Assembly (NCBI RefSeq): GCF_900187025.1
Contig: NZ_LT906478.1
Span: forward strand, 1,472,001-1,536,000
Reading direction: 5' to 3'
Length of the DNA: 64,000 bases
DNA from: Listeria ivanovii subsp. ivanovii
Lineage (GTDB): Bacteria; Bacillota; Bacilli; Lactobacillales; Listeriaceae
A program made the position numbers and the translations under genes. Below, one piece after another: positions 48,867 through 59,100 of the stretch. The notes below the pieces were generated by a model. It saw nothing but the letters and a program-made list of their open reading frames with translations. It did no database searches and was not told the DNA's origin. Numbering within the stretch: position 1 is the first letter of the stretch; each line of letters begins with the position of its first letter.

Positions 48867-49535
48867 TTATTCTGCTTCGTTTTCTAAATCTTGAATCGCA
48901 TTTAAAGCATTTTCAGCTAATTCATGAGGTGTCCCAGTCGCAAGCGCGCGTTCAAAATATGTTTTCGCTAAGACAATATCTCCCTGCCAAGCAAGGTAGG
49001 CTGCTCCAATGTTATAAAGCGCATCTGGATCTTCTGGTTTAACAAGTAAAACTCGTTCCAACATCGTAATCGCATCTTCATAAAAGCCACTGCGAGCTAA
49101 GACAATCCCATATTGAAATAAAGCCTCTCCATCTTCTGGATTTAATTCTACACTTCTTAGTAGATATGGCATCGCAAGTGTCAACTCTTCCATTTGAACA
49201 AAACTCATGCCCAACATGAAAAATAAATCTCCATTTTCCATTCCTTGTTTCGTCGCATTTTGGAAACTATCTGCGGCTTCTTGATACCTTTCTAATTCAT
49301 AATATAAATTTCCTAAACTATAATAAGCCGCGGGGACTGTATCGTCCAACTCAAGGGCCCGTTTGAAAAATAATTCCGCACGTTCAAAATCATCCATTGA
49401 TAATAAAACATTCCCAAAATTAATATAGCCTACAGGATCAGTTGGATGCTCCTCAATTACTTCGGTAAATAATTTTACTGCTTCTTCTAAGTTACCTTTT
49501 TGCATTTGTTTAATTCCTAATTGGTTTTTATCCAT
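48867..49535 (-). CDS. Tetratricopeptide-repeat protein
   Basis: This 222-residue protein is almost entirely TPR repeats, about six units of 34 residues (for example GYINFGNVLLSMDDFERAELFF, AYYSLGNLYYELERYQEAADSF and ALYNIGAAYLAWQGDIVLAKTYF). There is no signal peptide, so it is probably a cytoplasmic protein-interaction scaffold. It lies between the hydrolase gene and recD2, the YrrB position in Bacillus. Partner unknown. Confidence 0.9.
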   Translation of the reverse strand: MDKNQLGIKQMQKGNLEEAVKLFTEVIEEHPTDPVGYINFGNVLLSMDDFERAELFFKRALELDDTVPAAYYSLGNLYYELERYQEAADSFQNATKQGMENGDLFFMLGMSFVQMEELTLAMPYLLRSVELNPEDGEALFQYGIVLARSGFYEDAITMLERVLLVKPEDPDALYNIGAAYLAWQGDIVLAKTYFERALATGTPHELAENALNAIQDLENEAE

Positions 49536-49547
49536 GTGGTTCTCCTT

Positions 49548-50288
49548 TTATTTTTCTTGATTTTGTACAGAAGTTTTTAGCCAGGCGATCATCGCATTTG
49601 CAACTTGATCTGTTTGTTCCTCCCCACTAATTTCCGCTCTTCCGTCCCCGTGCTGCGTACCATAAGAACCGAATTGCGCGTGGTTACCACCTTCTATAGA
49701 GACAAAGGTCGTGTCTTTTGGCAAATATTTTTTATTTTCATTGTAGGAATCCTTATTCAGAACCTCATCATTCGTTGCTGTTATCGAAATAGCTGGAAAA
49801 GATGCGTTTTTAAGCGAACCTTTTTCATCAGGATAACTTGCTAAGAAAAATACGCCTTGAATTTCCTCTTCGTTATCATGTGCAAATCTCGCAGACATTA
49901 CACCACCAAGCGAATGCCCGCCAATAACAAATTTCTCATCCGGGGATTCATCGATAATGTCAGCTGCACGATTTTTACCAAAAACAGCTAAATTAAGTGG
50001 CATTCCGACTATGTAAGTTTTGTAACCGGTAGAAGCAAGTTCTTTTGCTAAAGGCGCATAACTAAGTGCATCGATAAATGCTCCTGGATATAAAATAACA
50101 CTCATCCCAGCATCTGTTTTACGGGGAGTGAAGACTAAAATATTATTTTCTTCTAACACATCCACAGATTTAGTGGAATTGGCAGCATTTTCTGCAATAT
50201 CAGATGGCTCCGAATTAAAATAAAAATAACCCCAAACCATTAAACTTAGTAAAACGATAATGCTTCCCAAAAACGCTATTTTTTTCAT
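49548..50288 (-). CDS. Membrane-anchored alpha/beta hydrolase
   Basis: This 246-residue protein has an N-terminal hydrophobic anchor (about 4-22), a short linker and an alpha/beta-hydrolase domain facing outside. The nucleophile elbow is GGHSLGGV (GxSxG) near residue 122, an acid candidate lies in TATNDEV and the catalytic His is probably in GGNHAQFG. The substrate is unknown. There is no lipobox cysteine, so it is a signal-anchor rather than a lipoprotein. The gap to the mnmA terminator suggests its own promoter. Confidence 0.88.
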   Translation of the reverse strand: MKKIAFLGSIIVLLSLMVWGYFYFNSEPSDIAENAANSTKSVDVLEENNILVFTPRKTDAGMSVILYPGAFIDALSYAPLAKELASTGYKTYIVGMPLNLAVFGKNRAADIIDESPDEKFVIGGHSLGGVMSARFAHDNEEEIQGVFFLASYPDEKGSLKNASFPAISITATNDEVLNKDSYNENKKYLPKDTTFVSIEGGNHAQFGSYGTQHGDGRAEISGEEQTDQVANAMIAWLKTSVQNQEK

Positions 50289-50354
50289 AAAGGACCTCTT
50301 TTCTCTGTTTCGTATAATATTTTACCATAAAACCTGTTTAAAAAAACGCATTTA

Positions 50355-50400
50355 GACAGGAAAAAACCGGAGTCTTGTCGAAAGCAAGATTCTCCGGTCC
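50355..50400 (-). terminator. Terminator of iscS-mnmA
   Basis: On the minus strand ACCGGAG pairs with CTCCGGT (inner TCTTG/CAAGA), followed by TTTTTT. Confidence 0.88.
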
Positions 50401-50406
50401 AAATTA

Positions 50407-51540
<1,134 letters not shown>

Positions 51541-52689
51541 TTATATTTTCATTAAACGTTTGACTACCTCACTTACTTTTGTAGCCGCTGTTTCTACTTC
51601 TTCGATATGATTTCCGAGTCCAAAGCTGATGCGGACTGTTTCTTGAATCGCAGGGTGGCCTTCACCAAAAAGAGCAACTAATACATGAGAAGGATCTACT
51701 GTTCCTGCAGTACATGCCGACCCACTAGAAACAGCAATTCCTTCCATATCTAAATTCATTAATAGTTGTTCAATTGAAATCCCCGGGAAACGAACGCTAA
51801 ATACATGTGGTAACGTATTAGCCTCAAGCCCATTTACTTCAAAATCCAGTCCAGCCTCTCGCCAAACCTCGGCCATTCTTTTTTTAAAGGAAATATATTC
51901 TTCTGTTTTTAATGTTCGTTCATTTGTCATAATTGTCGAAGCTGCACTAAAACCACAAATACCAGCAAGGTTTTCTGTCCCAGCACGACGTTTTCTTTCT
52001 TGTTCGCCACCATGCATTTGGTAAACGAGTCGTATCCCATTTTTGGCGTATAAAAAACCTACACCACGCGGACCATTTATTTTATGAGCTGAAGCAGTTA
52101 ATAAATCTACACCTAACTCATCTACATTTATATTTAACAATCCATAAGCTTGAACTGCATCTGTATGAAAAAGTGCTGGATGATCTTTAAGTAACTCGCC
52201 AATTTCAGCTATCGGTTGAATCGAGCCGATTTCATTATTACCATACATAATGGAAACTAGAATTGTATCAGTCCGCATACTAGCAGCAAGACTCTCTACA
52301 GATACCATTCCATGCTTATCTACAGGCAAATAGGTAACTTCAAAACCTTGCGTTTCTAAATATTCACATGTTTTTAATACAGCATGATGTTCAATTTCAG
52401 AAGTAATAATATGCTTACCATTTTCCTGCTGGGCAATCGCTGCCCCAATAAGCGCAAGATTATCTCCTTCAGTACCACCACTTGTGAAAATAATTTCTTT
52501 TTCATCTGCGTGAATACTTTTAGAAATAGTAACTCGAGCTGCATCCAGTGCTTTGCGGGCTTCTCGCCCAGCATAATGAATACTTGAAGGATTGCCGTAC
52601 GTATTTGTTATTGCGCCAAGCATTGTTTGGATAACTTCTGGGTGAATCGGACTTGTCGCAGCATGATCTAAGTAAATTCTGTTTTCCAT
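51541..52689 (-). CDS. iscS: Cysteine desulphurase (IscS/NifS, YrvO type)
   Basis: This PLP enzyme delivers persulphide sulphur. The 382-residue product begins MENRIYLDHAATSPIHPEV and has the PLP lysine in SAHKINGPRGVGFLY near 204 and the mobile-loop catalytic Cys in SSGSACTAGTVDPSHV near 325. Pairing with mnmA matches Bacillus YrvO-MnmA, so the main role is probably tRNA thiolation. A candidate promoter (TTTACT, 18-nt spacer, TACAAT at 52744-52749) lies upstream. Confidence 0.95.
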   Translation of the reverse strand: MENRIYLDHAATSPIHPEVIQTMLGAITNTYGNPSSIHYAGREARKALDAARVTISKSIHADEKEIIFTSGGTEGDNLALIGAAIAQQENGKHIITSEIEHHAVLKTCEYLETQGFEVTYLPVDKHGMVSVESLAASMRTDTILVSIMYGNNEIGSIQPIAEIGELLKDHPALFHTDAVQAYGLLNINVDELGVDLLTASAHKINGPRGVGFLYAKNGIRLVYQMHGGEQERKRRAGTENLAGICGFSAASTIMTNERTLKTEEYISFKKRMAEVWREAGLDFEVNGLEANTLPHVFSVRFPGISIEQLLMNLDMEGIAVSSGSACTAGTVDPSHVLVALFGEGHPAIQETVRISFGLGNHIEEVETAATKVSEVVKRLMKI

Positions 52690-52743
52690 TTTTATCGCGT
52701 CCTTTTTTGTAGACGAATTCCCTTTCGCCGTTAATCGTTTCTA

Positions 52744-52773
52744 ATTGTAACAGCAATACTCCTGTAAAGTAAA
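52744..52773 (-). promoter_or_regulatory. Candidate promoter of iscS-mnmA
   Basis: On the minus strand TTTACT (52768-52773) and TACAAT (52744-52749) are separated by 18 nt, just downstream of the 6S RNA gene. Confidence 0.5.
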
Positions 52774-52799
52774 GAGGAATAACTCCTATTTACAAGACA

Positions 52800-53008
52800 A
52801 AAAAAAAGAAACCCCAATCGTACCGTTTAGGATTCCCTTCCTTTGAACCCGCTCTCAATTAAAGCAGGTGGGTGCTCTGTCTAACGGTTTGCACTTCCTC
52901 GTGTGAAGGCATGTGCGCCGCGCCGGAACTCCAAGCTCCCTAGGTATAAAAAATTGTTCGGTTCAAAAATATCAGGAACTATATCGAATACATTAGGGTT
53001 TCTTTTAT
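52800..53008 (-). ncRNA. ssrS: 6S RNA (RNA polymerase-binding regulatory RNA)
   Basis: There is no coding frame here, but the minus strand shows a transcript of about 205 nt. Its 5' AAGAAACCC pairs with 3' GGGGTTTCTT to close a long rod, followed by a T-run. The interior holds further paired blocks around a large bulge (GGGAGCTTGGAGTTCCG, and the loop motif GCACATGCCTTCACACGAGG). The position next to rarA and near the aspS/hisS genes matches 6S-1 RNA in Bacilli. A strong promoter stands immediately upstream. The call is from position and architecture, not a covariance search. Confidence 0.78.
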
Positions 53009-53014
53009 GTTCTT

Positions 53015-53043
53015 AGAATACCACACGAATGATGAAATTTCAA
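53015..53043 (-). promoter_or_regulatory. Promoter of the 6S RNA
   Basis: On the minus strand TTGAAA (53038-53043) and TATTCT (53015-53020) are separated by 17 nt; the predicted RNA start is near 53008. Confidence 0.75.
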
Positions 53044-53072
53044 TATTAGCGACTTTGCTTCATATGGTTAAT

Positions 53073-54356
53073 TTATTCTGATTTCTCTTTGTTTTCATTG
53101 ATTTTTTGATAAACCAAAGCAATGGTTTGTTCAAACTTGGATGTGAGTTTTGGTTCATAGTATAACTTATCCTTCAGCCTATCTGGTAAATATTGTTGAT
53201 TAACCCAACCATTTTCATAGCTATGAGGATATTTATAATCTATTGCACGCCCAAGTTTTTCTGCCCCAGAGTAATGGCCATCACGAAGATGATCGGGCAC
53301 TTCCCCACTATTTCCTTTTCGAATGTCTGACAAGGCTGCATCAATTGCCATAATAGCTGAATTCGATTTTGGAGACAAACATAATTCAATTACTGCATTT
53401 GCTAAGGGAATTCGCGCTTCTGGAAAACCAACTTTTTCTGCAGTTTGAATTGCTGCTAATGTATGAGCACCAGCTTGCGGATTAGCCAGACCAATGTCTT
53501 CATATGCCATCACAAGCATTCTTCTACTTATACTAACTAAGTCACCTGCTTCGATTAAACGTCCCATATAATGAAGTGCCGCATTGGCATCACTACCACG
53601 AACCGACTTTTGAAAAGCACTTAACACATCATAATGAGCATCTCCATCTTTATCGTGAGCCAAACTTTTCTTTTGTAAGCACTCTTCTGCAACATCTAAA
53701 GTAACCCGTACAATCCCATCTTCATCTGGTTCAGAAGAAATAACTGCGAGCTCCAAAGCATTTAGTGCACTACGAACATCGCCGTTACTTGCTGTGGCAA
53801 AATGTTTCTTCGCAAATTCATCTATTTCCACTTGATAATTCCCAAGCCCTCTGTCCTTATCCGCTAATGCCCGGTCCAGCGTTATCATAATATCTTCTAC
53901 TGTTAAAGGTTTTAATTCAAAAATTTGTGTCCTACTCCGAATCGCAGGATTTATTGCAATATAAGGATTACTCGTTGTGGCACCAATTAAAATAATGGCA
54001 CCACTTTCAAGTAATGGTAATAAAAAGTCTTGTTTTGCTTTGTCTAAGCGATGTACTTCATCTAATAGCAAAATAACTGTCCCGCTCATTTTTGCCTCTG
54101 CCGCTACGACTTCCATATCTTTTTTATTATTCGTTACTGCATTTAAAGTTCGAAAAGCATATTTCGTACTTCCTGCAATCGCACTTGCAATCGAGGTTTT
54201 TCCGATTCCAGGCGGTCCATATAATATCATAGAAGATAATTGTTTTGCTTTGACCATCCGGTAGATGATTTTATCTTTACCAACTAAGTGTGTTTGCCCG
54301 ACAATTTCGTCTAGAGATTTTGGGCGCATCCGGTAAGCTAAAGGTTGAATTGCCAT
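53073..54356 (-). CDS. rarA: Replication-associated recombination protein RarA (MgsA)
   Basis: RarA is an AAA+ ATPase related to clamp-loader subunits that acts at stalled forks. The 427-residue product begins MAIQPLAYRMRPKSLDEIVGQ. It has Walker A YGPPGIGKTS near 48, Walker B LLLDEVHRLDKAKQD and the C-terminal tetramerisation domain with RDGHYSGAEKLG. GGAGCGG fits the ATG at 54356. It is divergent from cymR. Confidence 0.95.
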   Translation of the reverse strand: MAIQPLAYRMRPKSLDEIVGQTHLVGKDKIIYRMVKAKQLSSMILYGPPGIGKTSIASAIAGSTKYAFRTLNAVTNNKKDMEVVAAEAKMSGTVILLLDEVHRLDKAKQDFLLPLLESGAIILIGATTSNPYIAINPAIRSRTQIFELKPLTVEDIMITLDRALADKDRGLGNYQVEIDEFAKKHFATASNGDVRSALNALELAVISSEPDEDGIVRVTLDVAEECLQKKSLAHDKDGDAHYDVLSAFQKSVRGSDANAALHYMGRLIEAGDLVSISRRMLVMAYEDIGLANPQAGAHTLAAIQTAEKVGFPEARIPLANAVIELCLSPKSNSAIMAIDAALSDIRKGNSGEVPDHLRDGHYSGAEKLGRAIDYKYPHSYENGWVNQQYLPDRLKDKLYYEPKLTSKFEQTIALVYQKINENKEKSE

Positions 54357-54385
54357 ATAACCGCTCCTTCTCATTTGCTCCTTTT

Positions 54386-54391
54386 ATTATA
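54386..54391 (-). promoter_or_regulatory. -10 element of rarA
   Basis: TATAAT on the minus strand lies about 30 nt upstream of the start; GTGAAC about 18 nt away is a weak -35. Confidence 0.45.
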
Positions 54392-54428
54392 CCATAAGAA
54401 CACCTGTACGTTCACTTACTTGTTTCCA

Positions 54429-54457
54429 TTGCCTTCTTTCCGTAATTCCGATATAAT
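54429..54457 (+). promoter_or_regulatory. SigA-type promoter of cymR
   Basis: TTGCCT (54429-54434) and TATAAT (54452-54457) are separated by 17 nt. Confidence 0.8.
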
Positions 54458-54503
54458 AGATGCGGTATAAGTGTTTTCCTTAAATTACTGGAGGTTAAAT
54501 GAA

Positions 54504-54926
54504 ATGAAAATTACAACTAAAGGTCGTTATGGCTTAACAATAACACTCGAACTCGCGAAACGGATTGGCGAGGGTCCTATTTCTCTTCGTAGTATTGCGA
54601 AAGAAAAAAATCTGTCAGAACATTATTTAGAGCAATTAATCGGGCCGCTTCGTAATGCTGGTATTGTTAAAAGTATTCGGGGGGCTCACGGTGGCTATGT
54701 ATTAAACGGTGATCCTGAAAAAATTACAGCTGGTGATATCATTCGAACGCTTGAAGGCCCTATCGTACTTGTGGAGAGTATTGAGGACGAAGAAGCGGCA
54801 CAGCGCGAATTATGGACTAGAATGCGAAATGCGGTTCGCGATGTGTTAGATCAAACTACCCTTGCAGATTTATTAAAACATACTTCTGATGCAGAATTGA
54901 CAAATGGTTATATGTTTTATATTTAA
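54504..54926 (+). CDS. cymR: Rrf2-family regulator CymR
   Basis: CymR is the master repressor of cysteine metabolism in Bacillus, acting with CysK. The 140-residue protein begins MKITTKGRYGLTITLELAK, has the winged-helix recognition segment LSEHYLEQLIGPLRNAGIVKS and RGAHGGYVL, and ends TNGYMFYI like CymR. It has no cysteines, so it is not an Fe-S IscR. TGGAGG fits the ATG at 54504. Confidence 0.93.
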   Translation: MKITTKGRYGLTITLELAKRIGEGPISLRSIAKEKNLSEHYLEQLIGPLRNAGIVKSIRGAHGGYVLNGDPEKITAGDIIRTLEGPIVLVESIEDEEAAQRELWTRMRNAVRDVLDQTTLADLLKHTSDAELTNGYMFYI

Positions 54927-54959
54927 TCAAAAGAGTCTATTTTCGGATAGGCTCTTTTA
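54927..54959 (+). terminator. Terminator of cymR
   Basis: The stem AAAAGAGTCTAT/ATAGGCTCTTTT is followed by T-rich sequence. Confidence 0.85.
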
Positions 54960-55044
54960 TCTATCATTAAAGCGGAATTTGAGCTCTTTTAGTTTCTGAA
55001 TATTCCGAATACAATAATGCTCAAAAACAATTGGAAGCGCTTCG

Positions 55045-55061
55045 TGTCATATTATCTAACC
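55045..55061 (+). promoter_or_regulatory. Upstream GlnR-like box of amtB-glnK
   Basis: TGTCA-N7-TAACC matches the GlnR/TnrA consensus TGTNA-N7-TNACA at all but the last base. Confidence 0.5.
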
Positions 55062-55087
55062 GAATTAATCGAATTAACAAATAATTC

Positions 55088-55118
55088 TTGCCTTTATTTA
55101 AATATAGTGTATTATAAA
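55088..55118 (+). promoter_or_regulatory. Putative amtB promoter
   Basis: TTGCCT at 55088-55093 and TATAAA at 55113-55118 are separated by 19 nt, a weak, probably regulated promoter lying between the two GlnR-like boxes. Confidence 0.45.
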
Positions 55119-55138
55119 CGCATAAATAAAATAATTTG

Positions 55139-55155
55139 TGTTAGTTTATCTAACA
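55139..55155 (+). promoter_or_regulatory. GlnR operator in the amtB leader
   Basis: TGTTA-GTTTATC-TAACA is a perfect match to TGTNA-N7-TNACA and itself an inverted repeat. It lies directly before the amtB ribosome binding site, a repressing position. Confidence 0.75.
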
Positions 55156-55170
55156 AAAGGAGAGTTGAGT

Positions 55171-56376
55171 ATGGAATCAGTATTTATGTTCTTTTGTACT
55201 TTATTGGTTTGGTTGATGACACCAGGAATTGCATTATTTTACGGTGGTATGGTTAGACGCAAAAATGTTTTAAGCACAGCAATGTATAGTTTTAGCTCGA
55301 TGGCAATTATTTCTATTCTTTGGGTTATTGTTGGTTATTCACTGGCTTTTGCTCCAGGAAATGGCTTTATCGGAAGTTTTGACTGGACTTTCCTTCATAA
55401 TGTCGGCTTTGCCTCAAATGAGACTTACTCAGATGCTATTCCACATACTCTATTCATGATGTTCCAAATGACTTTCGCTATTTTGACAGTAGCAATCATT
55501 TCTGGGGCTTTCGCAGAACGCATGAACTTCTCTGCTTACTTAATTTTTATTATCTTATGGTCTTTACTCGTTTACTCTCCAGTTGCTCATTGGGTTTGGG
55601 GCGACGGTGGTTGGTTACGAGAACTTGGCGCACTAGATTTCGCTGGTGGAAATGTTGTTCATATTAGTTCCGGTGTCACTGGCTTAGTTTTAGCAATTAT
55701 GATTGGACGCCGTAAAGAAGCTGATTCCGCTTCCCCGCATAATTTACCACTTGCTTTAATCGGCGGAATTCTCGTTTGGTTTGGTTGGTATGGATTTAAT
55801 GTTGGTAGTGCCTTAACTATTGATAACGTTGCAATGGCTGCTTTTGTTAATACTAATACGGCTGCAGCAGCTGGTATTATCGGTTGGGGATTAGTCGAGT
55901 GGCTTATTAATAAAAAACCGACGATGCTTGGTACTATTTCTGGCGCTATTGCAGGACTCGTTTCTATCACTCCAGCTGCTGGATTTGTCACTGCCCCCAG
56001 TTCGTTAATTATCGGTTTTCTTGGTGGAGCTCTTTGTTTCTGGGCTGTTTTCTGGTTAAAAGGTAAAGTAAAATACGATGATGCGCTGGATGCATTCGGC
56101 CTTCACGGAATTGGTGGTATTTGGGGTGGTATTGCAACAGGACTCTTTGCTACAACGAAAGTAAATGAAGCTGGTGCAGATGGCCTGTTTTACGGCAATG
56201 CTTCGTTAGTAGTGAAGCAATTAATCGCGATTGGTTCCTCAGTTGCCTATGTTGCTGTTGTAACTGCCTTGATTGTTGTTATGATCAAGTTATTCTTACC
56301 AATCCGTGTTAATGAAGAACAAGAATATAAAGGACTTGATTTGACGCTACACGGCGAAAAAGCTTATCAAGAATAA
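55171..56376 (+). CDS. amtB: Ammonium transporter AmtB (NrgA)
   Basis: Trimeric ammonium channel of the Amt family. The 401-residue protein has about 11 TM helices and signature segments FYGGMVRRKNVLS, FAERMNFSAYLIF, HWVWGDGGWL, DFAGGNVVHISSG (pore His) and DAFGLHGIGGIWGG (second pore His). GGAG fits the ATG at 55171. It is followed after 13 bp by its PII partner. Confidence 0.97.
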   Translation: MESVFMFFCTLLVWLMTPGIALFYGGMVRRKNVLSTAMYSFSSMAIISILWVIVGYSLAFAPGNGFIGSFDWTFLHNVGFASNETYSDAIPHTLFMMFQMTFAILTVAIISGAFAERMNFSAYLIFIILWSLLVYSPVAHWVWGDGGWLRELGALDFAGGNVVHISSGVTGLVLAIMIGRRKEADSASPHNLPLALIGGILVWFGWYGFNVGSALTIDNVAMAAFVNTNTAAAAGIIGWGLVEWLINKKPTMLGTISGAIAGLVSITPAAGFVTAPSSLIIGFLGGALCFWAVFWLKGKVKYDDALDAFGLHGIGGIWGGIATGLFATTKVNEAGADGLFYGNASLVVKQLIAIGSSVAYVAVVTALIVVMIKLFLPIRVNEEQEYKGLDLTLHGEKAYQE

Positions 56377-56389
56377 GGGAGGTAACAAT

Positions 56390-56755
56390 ATGTTAGGATT
56401 AACTAAAATTGAAATCATTACACGTCCAAATCGCTTTGATCTATTCCAAAAAGAGCTTGCCAAAATCGGCGTCAGTGGTTTAACTGTAACAAAAGCACTT
56501 GGAACAGGGCTTGAAAAAGGCTTTATCGAACTTTATCGTGGCACAAAAAAAGAAAGCAACATCCATGAACGGATGAAGATAGAAATTGTTGTTTCTACCG
56601 TTCCCGTGGAAGATGTGCTCCGGGTAGTCAAAGAAACACTTCGAACTGGGGAACCAGGCGACGGCAAAGTATTTATCTATCCACTCACAGAAGTCGTCAA
56701 AATTAGTACTGGCGAAACAGGAATTGATGCATTACAGGATAAACCTCAAAAATAA
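56390..56755 (+). CDS. glnK: PII nitrogen regulatory protein (GlnK/NrgB)
   Basis: This 121-residue trimeric PII protein probably gates AmtB in response to 2-oxoglutarate and ATP/ADP. It shows KIEIITRPNRFDLFQKEL, the T-loop GLEKGFIELYRGTKK, IEIVVSTVPVEDVL and the B-loop TGEPGDGKVFIYPL. The position equal to the uridylylated Tyr51 of enteric PII is Lys54, so it cannot be uridylylated there. AGGGAGG precedes the ATG. Confidence 0.95.
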   Translation: MLGLTKIEIITRPNRFDLFQKELAKIGVSGLTVTKALGTGLEKGFIELYRGTKKESNIHERMKIEIVVSTVPVEDVLRVVKETLRTGEPGDGKVFIYPLTEVVKISTGETGIDALQDKPQK

Positions 56756-56905
56756 AATAGTTAAAATGGTGAATTAATTAAAAATGGGGCCTCTATTCTA
56801 AAAAATCAATGAGAAATGGCGTTTACCTCTTCCCCTTCTAGGTTTTTACACTTATAATGAAAAAGGAAGAACGTTAAGTACAGATAAGGAGGCGCGAAAT
56901 TCCCT

Positions 56906-57286
56906 ATGCGTAAAATCCCCATTTTCACCCTTCTAGCAGCCATACTACTTTTTGGCGGTTATTACCTTTATCAACATGCATCGTCAAAAGTAGATGTTAC
57001 CTTTAATTTCGTTGTTGACGATAAAGGAAAAGACAATACTGTCACTGGAACAATTGATGGCGCTGGAAACAAATCTATTACGCTACCACTTTCTAAGGAG
57101 AGCTGGGATGCTGTAAAAAAAGGGAATCGCTACAATGTGGAAGCCACTTTTTATAATAAAAATAAAATCAGCTCCGATGAAGCGAAAGAATTGGACGGTC
57201 CATTCTGGTCCAATGATTCCAATCAAGGCTTATTAGTAAATAAGATTCATGTAGAAAATATTCAAGAATTAAGTGATGATTTTTAA
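56906..57286 (+). CDS. Small exported or membrane-anchored protein of unknown function
   Basis: This 126-residue protein has an N-terminal hydrophobic helix (about 5-22) and an extracytoplasmic beta-rich remainder (VDVTFNFVVDDKG, NKSITLPLSKESWDAVKKG). I do not recognise a family; YxeA-type proteins are similar in size and layout only. GGAGG is about 13 nt from the ATG, slightly long. A TATAAT at about 56852 with no clear -35 lies upstream. Codon use matches its neighbours. It sits between glnK and a terminator shared with aspS. Confidence 0.75.
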   Translation: MRKIPIFTLLAAILLFGGYYLYQHASSKVDVTFNFVVDDKGKDNTVTGTIDGAGNKSITLPLSKESWDAVKKGNRYNVEATFYNKNKISSDEAKELDGPFWSNDSNQGLLVNKIHVENIQELSDDF

Positions 57287-57287
57287 T

Positions 57288-57328
57288 AAAAAAACGAAGC
57301 CGAGTACGCACTCAGCTTCGTTTTTTAG
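57288..57328. terminator. Bidirectional terminator between the small exported protein and aspS
   Basis: AAAAAACGAAGC and GCTTCGTTTTTT form the base, with an inner GAG/CTC stem; A- and T-runs on both flanks. Confidence 0.88.
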
Positions 57329-59100
57329 TTGGATTCTTTTTTTACTGTTTCCAGTTTTAGTTCAGCGAGTTGTGCTGTACTGACTTCGCCTGGTGCATTT
57401 GTCAGTGGATCTACTGCACTTCCGGTTTTAGGGAAAGCAATCGTATCTCGTAAGTTATTTCTACCAGCCAAGATCATTACAATCCGATCTAAGCCGAGCG
57501 CAATTCCACCATGTGGGGGTGTCCCGTATTCTAGTGCTTCCATTAAGAATCCGAATTGTTCACTAGCTGCTTCATCAGTAAAACCAAGTGCACGGAACAT
57601 CGACTCTTGTACTTCTTTTTTGTAGATACGAAGCGAGCCACCACCAATTTCATAACCATTCAATACAATATCATATGCTTCTGCCATTACTTTGGAAGAA
57701 TCTGTTTCAAGCAGTGGAATGTCTTCTTCTCTTGGCAATGTGAACGGATGATGGGCTGAAACATAACGACCAGCTTCTTCATCATATTCAAATAACGGCC
57801 AATCAGTTACCCATAAAAAGGCCAACTCTTCTTCATTGATTAAGTTTAACTCTTTTCCAAGTTTATTACGTAATGCGCCAAGTGAAGCTGCAACAATAGC
57901 CGCTTTATCCGCCGCGAAGAGAAGTAAATCGCCATCCTCCGCTTGCAACGCAGTCATTAATTCTTGCGCTTTATCCGCTTGGAAAAACTTAGCAATTGGT
58001 CCTTTTAATTCACCAGCTTCTACTTTTAGCCACGCAAGCCCTTTGGCACCATAATTAGCAACAAAAACACCAAGGGCATCTAAATCTTTACGTGAAAAAT
58101 TAGTTGCAGCTCCTTTGGCATTGATTGCTTTTACTTCGCCACCATTTTCTACCGCTGATTGGAATACTTTGAAATCAATGTCTTTTACAACTTCGGAAAC
58201 ATTTTGGAGTTCAAGACCAAAACGAATATCAGGCTTGTCGCTACCGAAACGATCCATTGCTTCTTGATAAGTCATCCGGGGAAATGGTTTTTCGATAGTA
58301 ATGTTTTTAGCTTCTTTTACCACATCGATTAACATATCTTCCGTGATCGCTTGAATTTCTTCCTTTGTCAAAAAGCTTGTTTCTAAATCGATTTGGGTGA
58401 ATTCCGGTTGGCGGTCACCACGCAAATCTTCATCACGAAAACAACGAACAATCTGATAATATTTATCAAAACCAGCAGTCATTAACAATTGTTTCAAAAT
58501 TTGCGGAGATTGAGGTAAGGCATAGAAATTACCTGGATAAACACGGCTCGGCACCAGATAATCACGAGCACCTTCTGGAGTACTTTTGGTTAAATACGGG
58601 GTTTCAATATCAAAGAATCCAAGTGCATCTAGTTTGTTGCGGAATGTTCTTGTAACGGTATGACGCATTTTAAAAATATGATTCATTTCTGGACGTCGTA
58701 AATCTAAGTAACGATATTTTAAGCGAAGTTCATCAGAAACGTTCACACCATCTTCTATATAAAATGGTGGTGTTTTAGATGCGTTTAAAATGGTAATTGC
58801 TTCGGCAGAAATCTCAATTTTTCCTGTAGCTATTTTTTCATTGATAACATTTTCGGCACGTGCACTAACTTTCCCTTTGACCGTAACAACGAATTCATTT
58901 CTTACGCTGTCAGCAATTTCTAGTGCTTCTTTAGATGTTTCTGGATTGAAGACTACTTGAACAATCCCTTCCCGGTCACGCAAATCAATGAAAATTAACC
59001 CTCCTAAATCACGACGCTTTTGTACCCATCCATGAAGGATAACGTTTTGTCCAATATGAGTTTCATTTAAATCTCCGCAGTAATTTGTACGTTTTTCCAT
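57325..59100 (-). CDS. aspS: Aspartyl-tRNA synthetase
   Basis: This 591-residue class IIb synthetase begins [20 protein letters not shown] and has the OB-fold anticodon-binding domain ([20 protein letters not shown]). The class II motifs are [20 protein letters not shown] (motif 1), [22 protein letters not shown] (motif 2, given in part) and [15 protein letters not shown] (motif 3). A bacterial GAD insertion is present. Its ATG follows the hisS stop directly, so it is the second gene of hisS-aspS. Confidence 0.97.
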   Translation of the reverse strand: MEKRTNYCGDLNETHIGQNVILHGWVQKRRDLGGLIFIDLRDREGIVQVVFNPETSKEALEIADSVRNEFVVTVKGKVSARAENVINEKIATGKIEISAEAITILNASKTPPFYIEDGVNVSDELRLKYRYLDLRRPEMNHIFKMRHTVTRTFRNKLDALGFFDIETPYLTKSTPEGARDYLVPSRVYPGNFYALPQSPQILKQLLMTAGFDKYYQIVRCFRDEDLRGDRQPEFTQIDLETSFLTKEEIQAITEDMLIDVVKEAKNITIEKPFPRMTYQEAMDRFGSDKPDIRFGLELQNVSEVVKDIDFKVFQSAVENGGEVKAINAKGAATNFSRKDLDALGVFVANYGAKGLAWLKVEAGELKGPIAKFFQADKAQELMTALQAEDGDLLLFAADKAAIVAASLGALRNKLGKELNLINEEELAFLWVTDWPLFEYDEEAGRYVSAHHPFTLPREEDIPLLETDSSKVMAEAYDIVLNGYEIGGGSLRIYKKEVQESMFRALGFTDEAASEQFGFLMEALEYGTPPHGGIALGLDRIVMILAGRNNLRDTIAFPKTGSAVDPLTNAPGEVSTAQLAELKLETVKKESN

